Assembly (NCBI GenBank): GCA_041659285.1
Contig: JBAZYO010000001.1
Location: 186,001 to 250,000 of the forward strand
From: Vicinamibacterales bacterium
Lineage (GTDB): Bacteria > Acidobacteriota > Vicinamibacteria > Vicinamibacterales > UBA2999
Length of the DNA: 64,000 nucleotides
Reading direction: 5' to 3'
Both the position numbers and the translations under genes were made by a program. Below are positions 1 to 6,452 of this stretch, piece by piece. Each line of letters starts with the position of its first letter. The stretch's first letter is position 1. The notes beneath the pieces were generated by a model, which made no database searches, was not told where the DNA came from, and was given only the letters and a program-made list of their open reading frames with translations.

Positions 1-31
1 ACTGCTTGAACTACTGGCTACGGCCCCAGGT

Positions 32-47
32 CTGGCACCGATGCCAG
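32..47. other. Small hairpin ahead of the first gene
   Basis: CTGGCA (32-37) and TGCCAG (42-47) form a perfect 6-bp stem with a 4-nt loop; flanking GCCC-A and TGGGC (23-28, 50-54) could extend it with a bulge. It lies just before the ribosome binding site of the first gene. It may be the end of an upstream transcript or part of a 5' leader; no T tract follows, so a terminator is not proven. Confidence 0.4.
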
Positions 48-75
48 CGTGGGCTTATGAAGAAGGAGACCCCAA

Positions 76-444
76 ATGAGTGAAGCAACGCTGAAGATTG
101 TTCGGGCGCAGTGTAAGTGCGCCAAGTGCGCGCCAACGGACCGCAACGCGGAGGCGCGGCTGGCATCCTTGACGCGGCTGGTTGCTCTGGCCAAAGCCGA
201 GAAGCCTGCGAAGCCGGTGGCCAAGGTCGTCGGCACGATGGCCGATTACGCCAAGGCAATCGTGGCCCTCGTCTCCCAAGGCAAGCTGGAACTGCCGTGG
301 GCACCGGACCCACCGGACCTGAATGCCCTGATTCGGGAGAAGGCACCCAAGGTGTCGCCGGTGCCGCCGACGCAGGCAAACGGCGTCCCCAACCCACCGG
401 ACCTGAACGCCGCGATTGTCCGTGCACGACAGGAGGTGAAGTGA
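76..444 (+). CDS. Hypothetical element-borne protein with a CKCAKC motif
   Basis: A 122-aa protein not recognised as a known family. The ATG is preceded by GAAGGAGA at a good distance. The N-terminus holds a Cys cluster (CKCAKC, residues about 13-18), which could bind a metal, followed by an Ala/Lys-rich helical stretch. The C-terminal half contains the motif PPDLNA twice, at about residues 78-83 and 108-113, separated by a Pro/Val linker, suggesting a repeated short peptide ligand. The stop shares one base with the start of the next gene (TGATG), so the two are translationally coupled. Function unknown; its place inside the integrative element makes it cargo. Confidence 0.6.
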   Translation: MSEATLKIVRAQCKCAKCAPTDRNAEARLASLTRLVALAKAEKPAKPVAKVVGTMADYAKAIVALVSQGKLELPWAPDPPDLNALIREKAPKVSPVPPTQANGVPNPPDLNAAIVRARQEVK

Positions 445-962
445 TGTTGGTCGAAACCCTGACGCAATTGTCGAATACGGGGCGAGCGATTGACCTGCGC
501 GACACCCTTGTCAAGGACCGCCAGAGCAAGCTTGAGGCCCTACCCAAGACTCGCGCCGAGGTAATGCGCTCCGGTCTATCTCGCACCGAGGTAGACCGCA
601 AACGCGCCGACCTTGAACACGAACTGTGGCAGTTGGAGAACGGCGCGACGGCGGAACAAGGTATCTCGTCCCCTGAGTTGGAACTACTGGTCGGCAAGCC
701 CGGGCTGCGGTGGCTGCGCGTCCAGAAGGGCCGACTGGAGCGCGAAGTCGAGCAACTGCGCGACCTCGAAGCCAAGTGGCCCACGCCCGAGACCAAGTGC
801 AAGTTCCGCTACACCGGCAAGCCAAACAAGTTTCGCTGGCCAACGGATGAGGACCCGTATCGCCATCTGGAACGTGGCGACGTTGTCGAACTGACCAAGG
901 CGCGTGCGATGGCGCTGCGCGACTTGTTTGAAGCGGTCGATGAGACCGTGACGGTTGGGTAA
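444..962 (+). CDS. Hypothetical element-borne coiled-coil protein
   Basis: A 172-aa protein starting at an ATG that overlaps the previous stop and has AGGAGG at 431-436. A longer reading frame upstream is open only because it shadows the preceding gene. Residues about 25-60 and 95-125 are charged and heptad-like (EVDRKRADLEHELWQLEN; GRLEREVEQLRDLEAKW), so two coiled-coil or long helical segments are likely. The C-terminus is mixed and acidic. No catalytic motif is visible and I do not recognise the family. A coiled coil coupled to a small Cys-containing partner suggests, without proof, that the two proteins form a complex. Confidence 0.6.
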   Translation: MLVETLTQLSNTGRAIDLRDTLVKDRQSKLEALPKTRAEVMRSGLSRTEVDRKRADLEHELWQLENGATAEQGISSPELELLVGKPGLRWLRVQKGRLEREVEQLRDLEAKWPTPETKCKFRYTGKPNKFRWPTDEDPYRHLERGDVVELTKARAMALRDLFEAVDETVTVG

Positions 963-964
963 GC

Positions 965-1215
965 GGTAGAGGTGCTCCGGGTGTCTTGAGAGGGACACCC
1001 CAACGTGCGCGGTCCTCTACCCTCGGCGCTATGCGCCGGCCATCTGACCGCGTATGAACCCTCTCTCTGGGAGCGTGGCGTCCCCAGCTTCGGTCGGCTC
1101 TTTCACCGACACGCCAAGCACCCGGGCACGTAGCGAATGCTGCGGCCCGGGTGTTCGTATGGGTGATCACGGACAGGTGTGACACAGGTGACGGGTCCCT
1201 CCGGGCTGGCCCCGT
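965..1215. ncRNA. Highly structured non-coding region, candidate novel RNA
   Basis: The 360 bases between the cargo genes and the next small ORF contain a run of strong inverted repeats. GGTAGAGG (965-972) pairs with CCTCTACC (1014-1021) and encloses GGGTGTC (979-985) with GACACCC (994-1000). Next are CGGCGC/GCGCCG (1024-1029, 1033-1038, 3-nt loop); TGGCGT/ACGCCA (1076-1081, 1111-1116) enclosing GTCGG/CCGAC (1093-1097, 1106-1110); and CACCCGGGC/GCCCGGGTG (1119-1127, 1145-1153) capped by CGTAGC/GCTGCG (1129-1134, 1139-1144) around a GAAT loop. ACGGG/CCCGT (1191-1195, 1211-1215) closes the series. No ORF with a ribosome binding site lies inside. It may be an RNA of the mobile element or an array of recombinase or replication protein sites. 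Strand is unknown, plus being likelier. Confidence 0.5.
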
Positions 1216-1322
1216 AAGGCGCAAGCAGATTGCCGAGGCCACACACCCCCACACACCCACCCCACGAAGTTTGCCCCGCTGTGTAGCGACCTCGTAAAGT
1301 TCGCGCCGCACAGGAGGCTTCG

Positions 1323-1496
1323 ATGTTTGAGATTGGCGATGTAGTGCGGGTGATGAGTATGGCGCGCACCGATGCGATAGGTCGGATTGTCGCGATAGGC
1401 GATGGGCGCTACGTGGTGCGCTTACTGAACTGGCAGGCCGACGGTTACCACCTCGATGTGGCGTGCCGTATTGAGGAACTGAGGAGCGAACGATGA
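1323..1496 (+). CDS. Small 57-aa protein coupled to the recombinase
   Basis: The ATG follows AGGAGG (1312-1317) at ideal spacing. The product starts MFEIGDVVRV and contains GRIVAIGDGRYVVRLLNW, a pattern typical of small beta-barrel SH3- or KOW-like domains (a 'GD-V-V' start, a G-R-I turn, then alternating hydrophobics). The last four bases, ATGA, overlap the start of the recombinase, so translation is coupled. A recombination directionality factor or regulator is possible from its position, but this is inference. I see no recognised family signature. Confidence 0.6.
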   Translation: MFEIGDVVRVMSMARTDAIGRIVAIGDGRYVVRLLNWQADGYHLDVACRIEELRSER

Positions 1497-3223
1497 GAGC
1501 CGCAATTTACGCCCGAGTATCGAAGGACCACGACAAGAACAAACGCGAGGAGCACGCCGACACTGAATCGGTGAAGCGCCAGGTCGAGGGTGGCCGCGCC
1601 TTTATCGAGAAGCAGGGGTGGACCCTCGATGAGGCGCAGGTCTACCGCGACAACGGCGTGAGCGGTGCGCTGTTTGAAGGCCGTGCTGCCTTCCAACGGA
1701 TGATGAGCGATGCCCGCGCCGGTGCATTCGATGCGTTGGTGTTCTTCGACCTTGACCGCTTTACCCGCCTTGCCCACAAGGGTATGGACGCGCTGTCCGA
1801 GTTGGCTGACCTCGGCGTGTCCGTCTGGGACTTCTCGAACGGCCAACAAGTGGACCTCGATTCGCTTGAGGGCGAGATGAGCTTGTCGATGAGGCTGCAG
1901 TTGGTGCAGTTCTCTCGCCGCGAGAAGCGGAAGCATTCGACTGGTGCCTCCCACGCATATGCACGAGACGGATATTGGGTTGGTGGTGCGCCCTTCGGCT
2001 ATGAAATCGTTGGACCGAAGAAGCAGAAGACCCTGAAGCCCAAGCCCGATGAGGAAGCGGTGGTAGTCGAGATTTACACCCGCGCCGCCAACGGCGAGGG
2101 CTACCGCTCGATTGCCGAGGCGCTGAACCTTCGGAAGGTCCCGGCCCCACGCGCCCAGTTGGGCCGTCCCTCGGGCTGGTCGATGATGACCGTGATGGAC
2201 ATTCTGAAGCGTGAGGTCTATCGCGGCGTGATGGTGTTCGGCAAGACCAAGAAGGCGTGGGGCCGCGAGCTAGGAAAGCGCCAGTTCCGCCCCGACGGCA
2301 CGAAGCGGGAGAAGGGGCAGATACCTGTGCCACCGGACCAGTGGACGCGTGTTGAGAAGCCCGAGTGGCAGATTGTCGAACCAGACCTTGCAGAGCGCGT
2401 GGCTACGATTCGTGGTGAGAAGCGTGAGCGTTACTTCGCCTCTGTCGCCAAAGGCGGCAGAGTCCCCGAGCGTGCCCACGGCAAGTTCCTGCTCTCGGGC
2501 GGGATGTTGGTCTGCTCGGAGTGTGGTGCGAATTTCGAGGCCCGGGTGGCACCGTGGAAGGGCCTGAGCAACGTGTATATCTGCTCGACCCGCCGCCGGA
2601 AACCCGGCGTGTGTTCGAGCACGCTGGCGCTGCCGATTGTCGAGACCGACAACGCCGTGTTGCAGGAGGTGATCGACGAGGCGCTGGGCACCCGGTATGT
2701 GGATGAACTGCTGATGATGGTCGAGACTGTGCCGGACGAGACCGGGCGGCTGACCTCGGACCGGGACCGGCTGCGGAAGGAACTGAACAATCTGGGCGAG
2801 GTGGTTGCGCAACTCGGAAGTGGCGACGGCCTAGTGCCGAAGATTAAGGAGCGCCAAGCGGAACTGGCGAAGGTGGAGGCCGCTTTGCGGCGTCCGCGTC
2901 CCGAGCGACCAAACGCTGACAAGGTCCGCGCTGCGCTACTGCAACGCGCCGGTGAGTGGCGTGAGACCCTTCGCGCCGAGCCGAAGGTTGCGCGGCTGGT
3001 GTTGCGCCGGATGCTCGGACCGTTGACGTTGAGCGGTGCCGAACGTCCCCCGTTTGAGAAGTGGGACGCGGATGTGAAACCCGGAACAACGGGGGTCTCA
3101 ATCGATATCACTACTTCAGGATGGTTTGTGAAGTGGGACGCGGATGTGAAACCTGGAATTTTGGCCGGAATTCTGCCGACCGACTTATTGGCGTCCCCGA
3201 CGGGATTCGAACCCGTGTTTTAG
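1493..3223 (+). CDS. Large serine recombinase (site-specific integrase)
   Basis: A 576-aa protein with the resolvase catalytic domain at about residues 1-150 (IYARVS with the nucleophilic Ser at residue 10; FFDLDRFTR in the conserved D-R-x-x-R region), a recombinase domain at about 160-300 (WVGGAPFGYEI; GYRSIAEALN), and a zinc ribbon at about 340-380 (CSECGANFE, then YICSTRRR and GVC). A long coiled coil follows (about 420-490). It should catalyse integration and excision of the element. Its last residues, LASPTGFEPVF, are encoded by the 3' part of the tRNA-Glu gene read on the opposite strand, so the stop codon lies inside the tRNA. Just before that, 24 residues containing WDADVKPG are tandemly duplicated. 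Family assignment is secure. Confidence 0.93.
   Translation: MRAAIYARVSKDHDKNKREEHADTESVKRQVEGGRAFIEKQGWTLDEAQVYRDNGVSGALFEGRAAFQRMMSDARAGAFDALVFFDLDRFTRLAHKGMDALSELADLGVSVWDFSNGQQVDLDSLEGEMSLSMRLQLVQFSRREKRKHSTGASHAYARDGYWVGGAPFGYEIVGPKKQKTLKPKPDEEAVVVEIYTRAANGEGYRSIAEALNLRKVPAPRAQLGRPSGWSMMTVMDILKREVYRGVMVFGKTKKAWGRELGKRQFRPDGTKREKGQIPVPPDQWTRVEKPEWQIVEPDLAERVATIRGEKRERYFASVAKGGRVPERAHGKFLLSGGMLVCSECGANFEARVAPWKGLSNVYICSTRRRKPGVCSSTLALPIVETDNAVLQEVIDEALGTRYVDELLMMVETVPDETGRLTSDRDRLRKELNNLGEVVAQLGSGDGLVPKIKERQAELAKVEAALRRPRPERPNADKVRAALLQRAGEWRETLRAEPKVARLVLRRMLGPLTLSGAERPPFEKWDADVKPGTTGVSIDITTSGWFVKWDADVKPGILAGILPTDLLASPTGFEPVF
3053..3158. repeat. Two 34-bp direct repeats, 72 bp apart, near the attachment site
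   Basis: Positions 3053-3086 and 3125-3158 are the same 34-bp sequence with two mismatches (core GTGGGACGCGGATGTGAAAC). The 72-bp period is exactly 24 codons, so the recombinase frame is kept and the protein repeats WDADVKPG. This may be a simple tandem duplication of coding DNA or a pair of binding sites next to the recombination site. Confidence 0.85.
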
Positions 3224-3264
3224 CCTTGAAAGGGCCACGTCCTAGGCCTCTGGACGACGGGGAC
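3192..3264 (-). tRNA. tRNA-Glu (UUC)
   Basis: Read on the minus strand, the acceptor arms GTCCCCG and CGGGGAC (3258-3264 and 3193-3199) pair perfectly and the discriminator is G. The anticodon loop is CTTTCAA, giving anticodon TTC for Glu. The T arm is ACGGG-TTCGAAT-CCCGT. CCA is not encoded. A TATAAT hexamer lies 19 nt upstream (3284-3289, minus strand). The 3' end of the gene faces the integrative element and is its likely attachment site; the tRNA is intact. Confidence 0.95.
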
Positions 3265-3337
3265 GCTTGGTGAGAAACAACGAATTATAGCACAGGGCAT
3301 TTCGACGTCTCCCGCTCTCGCCGGGCGCGCTCCAAAC

Positions 3338-3366
3338 TTGACACGCTGCGGTCCGGCCGCGAGTAT
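3338..3366 (+). promoter_or_regulatory. Promoter for the amino-acid transporter operon
   Basis: A perfect -35 TTGACA (3338-3343) is followed after 17 bases by GAGTAT (3361-3366) as a weak -10. Transcription would start near 3373, 18 bases before the small ORF at 3391. Confidence 0.6.
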
Positions 3367-3390
3367 GGGGAACCTCTCCCGGGAGGATCT

Positions 3391-3510
3391 ATGCCCATCA
3401 CGGCCACGACACATGAGGCACCGGCGTTCCTCACGCTCACGATGATCGGCAAGTGGCCGGAACTGTTCGACGACGAAGCCGCCGCTCGAGACTGGCTTAC
3501 GCAGCAATGA
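3391..3510 (+). CDS. Small 39-aa ORF coupled to the amino-acid transporter
   Basis: ATG with GGGAGGA (3381-3387) in front and a promoter-like TTGACA further upstream. The product begins MPITATTHEAP and ends RDWLTQQ; it is acidic and soluble. Its stop overlaps the next ATG by ATGA, so it is translationally coupled to the transporter gene. It could be a leader peptide that opens the transporter ribosome binding site or a small functional protein. No homology is recognised. Confidence 0.45.
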   Translation: MPITATTHEAPAFLTLTMIGKWPELFDDEAAARDWLTQQ

Positions 3511-4988
3511 AGCGAGTGGCCGCGTGGCTGGGCGCCGTGCTGCTGGCGGCGTCGGCCCATGCCCAGACGCCGCCACCGCTGCGCTGGGGCGGCGACGCCG
3601 AGGGCGGCGCGCCGTACGTCGAGGCGGACCCGGCCGATCCCAACAAGGTCGCGGGCTTCGATGTTGAGGTCGCTGAACTAATCGCCGCCCGACTGGGCCG
3701 CACGGCGCGGTTCATCCAGGTCGCCTTCCAGTCCCTCGATCAATCCGCGAAGCGCGGCGACTTCGACATTGGCCTGAGCGGCATCGAAGACATCCCGGCC
3801 CGGCGGCAGTCGCTGGGCGCCAGCGTCCCGTACTACGAGTTCCGCGAAGTGCTCACGGTTCGCGATGGCGACCGCGAACGGTACCGCAGCCTCGCTGACC
3901 TCCGGGGCCGGAAGGTGGCCACGCTCGGTGGCACCATGGCCTACGACCTGCTGCTGGAGGCCGAGCGCACGCATGGCATCACCGCCGTGTCGTACGACGA
4001 AGACGTGCATCCCTATTCCGACCTGCTCAATGGGCGCGTCGACGCCGTCGTGCTCGACAACGTGCTGGCCAACCGCGCCATGCGCCGCGCCACCGGCCTC
4101 TACACCCATCCCGGCGCGCTCGCCATCGGCCACTACATCGTCATCACCGCGCCGGAGAACACGGCGCTACGCGACCAGATGGACGACGCCCTCCGCGCCG
4201 CCATGCGCGACGGCACGCTCGAGCGCATCTTCCGCAAGTGGCGAGTGTGGAATGACGATCAACCGGCGCTGTTCCAGCGAGTCCTAGGCACCCCTAGCAC
4301 CCCTAGCACCCCAGGCACCCCAGGCACCCCAGGCACCCTAGGTACCGGCGCCACCTCGCTGTATTTCCCGTCGCTCGTGCGCGCCGCCTTGATTACTCTG
4401 GCGTTGTCTTGCCTGGCCATGGCATTGGCCGTCGCGTCTGGGTCGCTCATTGCCATTGGCCGCGTCTACGGCGATCCCGTCACGCGGGTGGTGCTGACGG
4501 CCTACGTCGAAGTGATGCGCGGCACGCCGGTGTTGCTGCAACTGTTCGTGATCTACTACGGCCTCGCGGCGGTGATTCGCCTGCCCGCCTTCATGGCGGC
4601 GCTAGTGGGCCTTGGGCTGAATTACGCCGCCTACGAGAGCGAGATCTACCGCAGCGCGCTCGAGGCCGTGCCGCGCGGGCAACTGGATGCCGCGCGCATC
4701 CTCGGGTTCTCGAACCTCCAGGCCTTGCGCCTGATCCGCGCGCCGCAGGCGTTCCGGCTCGCGCTGGCGCCCATGACCAACGACTTCGTCGCGCTGCTCA
4801 AGGACTCCTCACTGGTTTCGGTGATTACCGTCGTCGAGCTGACCAAGCAGACGCAGATCTTTGCGACCAACATCGGCAGCTGGGTAGTGCCCGGTCTGCT
4901 GTGCGCGGCGATGTACCTGGTGATGTCGCTGCCGCTTGGCTACCTCGCGCGCCGGCTGGAAGAGCGGTGGAGGATGCCCACGCCATGA
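3507..4988 (+). CDS. Polar amino-acid ABC transporter, fused binding protein and permease
   Basis: A 493-aa protein starting at the ATG that overlaps the 39-aa ORF, giving a clear signal peptide (MKRVAAWLGAVLLAASAHA). Residues about 23-250 are a family-3 solute-binding domain (GFDVEVAELIAARLG; FDIGLSGIEDIPAR). Residues about 285-485 are a His/Glu/Gln-type permease with several membrane segments and the ATPase-coupling loop around EAVPRGQLDAARILGFS. The two domains are usually separate proteins; here they are fused through a Gly-Thr-Pro linker made by a nonamer tandem repeat. The signal peptide and binding domain face outside, the permease is in the inner membrane, and the ATPase gene overlaps downstream. 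Substrate is probably a polar amino acid such as Gln or Arg, not resolved by sequence. Confidence 0.88.
   Translation: MKRVAAWLGAVLLAASAHAQTPPPLRWGGDAEGGAPYVEADPADPNKVAGFDVEVAELIAARLGRTARFIQVAFQSLDQSAKRGDFDIGLSGIEDIPARRQSLGASVPYYEFREVLTVRDGDRERYRSLADLRGRKVATLGGTMAYDLLLEAERTHGITAVSYDEDVHPYSDLLNGRVDAVVLDNVLANRAMRRATGLYTHPGALAIGHYIVITAPENTALRDQMDDALRAAMRDGTLERIFRKWRVWNDDQPALFQRVLGTPSTPSTPGTPGTPGTLGTGATSLYFPSLVRAALITLALSCLAMALAVASGSLIAIGRVYGDPVTRVVLTAYVEVMRGTPVLLQLFVIYYGLAAVIRLPAFMAALVGLGLNYAAYESEIYRSALEAVPRGQLDAARILGFSNLQALRLIRAPQAFRLALAPMTNDFVALLKDSSLVSVITVVELTKQTQIFATNIGSWVVPGLLCAAMYLVMSLPLGYLARRLEERWRMPTP
4284..4346. repeat. In-frame nonamer tandem repeat, seven units
   Basis: Seven 9-bp units of the type CTAGGCACC, CCTAGCACC and CCAGGCACC, exactly codon-phased, encode (Leu/Pro)-(Gly/Ser)-Thr tripeptides and make the linker between binding domain and permease. 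The same unit occurs three times in glgA at 27584-27610. Confidence 0.95.
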
Positions 4989-5680
4989 CCACCACCCTGA
5001 CCGTGCGCGGACTGCGATTGACCCGCGGCCCCCGCGAGATTCTGCGCGGCGTCGATCTCCAGGCCGCGGCCGGCGAGGTCGTGGCGCTGATGGGCCTTTC
5101 CGGATCCGGCAAGACCACGATCCTGCGCGTGATTGCGGGCCTCGAGCCGCCGGACGCGGGCGACATCACGGCGGCCAAGGTGGGGATGGTGTTCCAGTTT
5201 CACTACCTGTTCGAGCACCTGTCGGCGATCGACAACGTGACGCTCGCGCCGATTCACGTCGTGGGGCAGTCCCTCGCGGATGCCCGCGTGCGCGCGCAGG
5301 CCCTGCTCGATCAACTCGGCGTCGGCCATCGTGCCGGCGCGCTGCCGCGCGAGCTGTCGGGCGGGGAAGCGCAGCGCGTCGCCATTGCCCGCGCCCTGGC
5401 GGTGGACCCACCGCTGCTGTTGCTGGACGAACCGACGGCGTCCCTCGACCCGGCCCGCAGGCACGACCTCGGGGACGCCTTGCGCGCGCTGGCGGCGACG
5501 GGCCGCGCCCTGGTGATGACCTCGCATGACGACGACTTCGTGCGGGAGCACGCCACACGCGTGGTGGTGCTGGCCGACGGCGCGGTGGTGGAGGAGGGGG
5601 ACCCGAGGGAGGTGCTGAGCCGCCCGCAGCATGCGGCGACGCGAGAACTATTGCAGGTGGAGCGCGCGACGAGGAGGTGA
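4985..5680 (+). CDS. Polar amino-acid ABC transporter ATP-binding protein
   Basis: A 231-aa ABC ATPase whose ATG overlaps the permease stop by four bases (ATGA). Walker A GLSGSGKTT near residue 35, Q-loop MVFQFHYLFEHL, signature LSGGEAQRVAIARAL, Walker B LLLLDEPTASLD and the switch His in TSHDDD are all present. It matches GlnQ/HisP-type subunits and would energise the fused transporter upstream. An upstream-extended frame is open only as a shadow of the permease gene. Confidence 0.93.
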   Translation: MTTTLTVRGLRLTRGPREILRGVDLQAAAGEVVALMGLSGSGKTTILRVIAGLEPPDAGDITAAKVGMVFQFHYLFEHLSAIDNVTLAPIHVVGQSLADARVRAQALLDQLGVGHRAGALPRELSGGEAQRVAIARALAVDPPLLLLDEPTASLDPARRHDLGDALRALAATGRALVMTSHDDDFVREHATRVVVLADGAVVEEGDPREVLSRPQHAATRELLQVERATRR

Positions 5681-5707
5681 CTGCCGTTCATGGCCCGCCA
5701 TGAGCGA

Positions 5708-5739
5708 GCCTATCGACCCGCCCAGGTGGGTCGATAGGC
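5708..5739. terminator. Long perfect inverted repeat between convergent genes
   Basis: GCCTATCGACCC (5708-5719) and GGGTCGATAGGC (5728-5739) form a perfect 12-bp stem with an 8-nt loop. It lies between the end of the transporter operon and the 3' end of tRNA-Lys on the other strand. There is no T tract, so it may be a factor-assisted bidirectional terminator or an extragenic palindrome. Confidence 0.6.
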
Positions 5740-5750
5740 GAGTCGAATGG

Positions 5751-5822
5751 TGAGCCGGGTGGGGATCGAACCCACGACCACCTGATTAAAAGTCAGATGC
5801 TCTACCACTGAGCTACCGGCCC
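5751..5822 (-). tRNA. tRNA-Lys (UUU)
   Basis: On the minus strand the acceptor GGGCCGG (5816-5822) pairs with CCGGCTC (5752-5758) with one G-U, discriminator A. The D arm is GCTCAGTGGTAGAGC, the anticodon loop CTTTTAA gives anticodon TTT for Lys, and the T arm carries GTTCGATCC. CCA is not encoded. Confidence 0.95.
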
Positions 5823-5831
5823 GAATCTCCC

Positions 5832-5841
5832 ATTGTACACT
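5832..5841. promoter_or_regulatory. Overlapping divergent -10 elements
   Basis: ATTGTACACT holds TACAAT on the minus strand (5832-5837), ten bases upstream of the tRNA-Lys 5' end, and TACACT on the plus strand (5836-5841), ten bases before the next gene start. The two promoters would be mutually exclusive. No convincing -35 boxes are visible. Confidence 0.45.
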
Positions 5842-5851
5842 GCGAGGAATC

Positions 5852-6346
5852 ATGAACCCTCACCTGCAGTCGTGCCTCGACGTCATTCTCGACGCCACCT
5901 CCGGCATCACGCCCGAATCCGCCACCAGGCGCACGGGCGACCGCTGGTCAGTCGTGGAGATCGTGGAGCACCTCCAGCGCACGTACTCAGGTACGGCCAA
6001 GGGGTTCGAACGCTGCCTGGAGAAGAACGCGCCGCTGGCGACCGGCGCCACGTTCAAGCAGACGCTGCAGGCCTTTGTCATCATCAACCTCGGTTACTTT
6101 CCGGGAGGCCGCAAGGCGCCCAGGCATGTCGTGCCGACCGGCACCATCGCCTTGCCTGACGTGATCGAGGGCGTGAAGAAGGACCTGGCCTGGCTGGATG
6201 AGGCGACCGGGCGTGTGCGGAAGGCGTTTGGGCCGGTGAAGGTGCTGAATCACCCCGTGATCGGCGCCTTGACGGTGGACCAGTGGGCCCGGTTTCACCT
6301 GGTCCATACCAGGCACCACGAGAAGCAGATACGGGCCCGGCGCTGA
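5852..6346 (+). CDS. DinB/DUF1569-like protein
   Basis: A 164-aa soluble protein. The N-terminal motif DRWSVVEIVEHLQRTYSG and the C-terminal FHLVHTRHHEKQI place the usual DinB-superfamily histidines (His in VEHL and two in the C-terminal H-x(3)-H-H region) for a divalent metal in a four-helix bundle. These proteins are mostly thiol-dependent metalloenzymes or of unknown substrate. GAGGA precedes the ATG. It is monocistronic, divergent from tRNA-Lys. Specific function cannot be given. Confidence 0.75.
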   Translation: MNPHLQSCLDVILDATSGITPESATRRTGDRWSVVEIVEHLQRTYSGTAKGFERCLEKNAPLATGATFKQTLQAFVIINLGYFPGGRKAPRHVVPTGTIALPDVIEGVKKDLAWLDEATGRVRKAFGPVKVLNHPVIGALTVDQWARFHLVHTRHHEKQIRARR

Positions 6347-6368
6347 ATGATTCGGCCGGATGTCGCCT

Positions 6369-6396
6369 CAGTCCGCTAAACGCACATGGCGGACTG
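6369..6396. repeat. Inverted repeat of the GTCCGC/GCGGAC class
   Basis: CAGTCCGC (6369-6376) and GCGGACTG (6389-6396) are a perfect 8-bp inverted repeat with TAAA directly after the left arm. It resembles the GTCCGSCT-AA-AGSCGGAC palindromes elsewhere in the window, with a longer loop. It lies just upstream of the response regulator promoter. Confidence 0.6.
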
Positions 6397-6440
6397 CGGT
6401 GTCCTACCAGTCAGCCCTAGCGTTCCCGGTGTTCTGGGAC

Positions 6441-6446
6441 GATAAT
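6441..6446 (+). promoter_or_regulatory. -10 element giving a leaderless start for the response regulator
   Basis: GATAAT is followed after six bases by the GTG at 6453, so transcription would begin at or within a base or two of the start codon. No Shine-Dalgarno sequence is present between them. Confidence 0.5.
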
Positions 6447-6452
6447 TTCACC

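Larger units (their letters stand above)
1..3223. mobile_element. Integrative element, one end only, inserted at tRNA-Glu
   Basis: The first 3.2 kb carries two unknown small genes, a structured non-coding stretch and a large serine recombinase whose reading frame runs into the 3' end of a tRNA-Glu gene on the other strand. A large serine integrase beside the 3' end of a tRNA gene, with the cargo on the side away from the tRNA body, is the classic arrangement of a tRNA-integrated genomic island. Chromosomal genes with good promoters start just beyond the tRNA. The other end and the second attachment site lie left of position 1, so element size and cargo are unknown. Confidence 0.75.

Noticed and set aside
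117..443. N-terminal extension of the second cargo protein
   Set aside because: It overlaps the first cargo gene in another frame; ATG 444 has a good ribosome binding site and coupling.
4284..4346. Possible CRISPR array
   Set aside because: Units are 9 bp without spacers and are coding; the octamer arrays and palindromic clusters likewise lack spacer structure. No cas genes are in the window.
5751..5822. tRNA-Lys as a second integration site
   Set aside because: No integrase, truncated tRNA copy or direct repeat of its 3' end is seen nearby.
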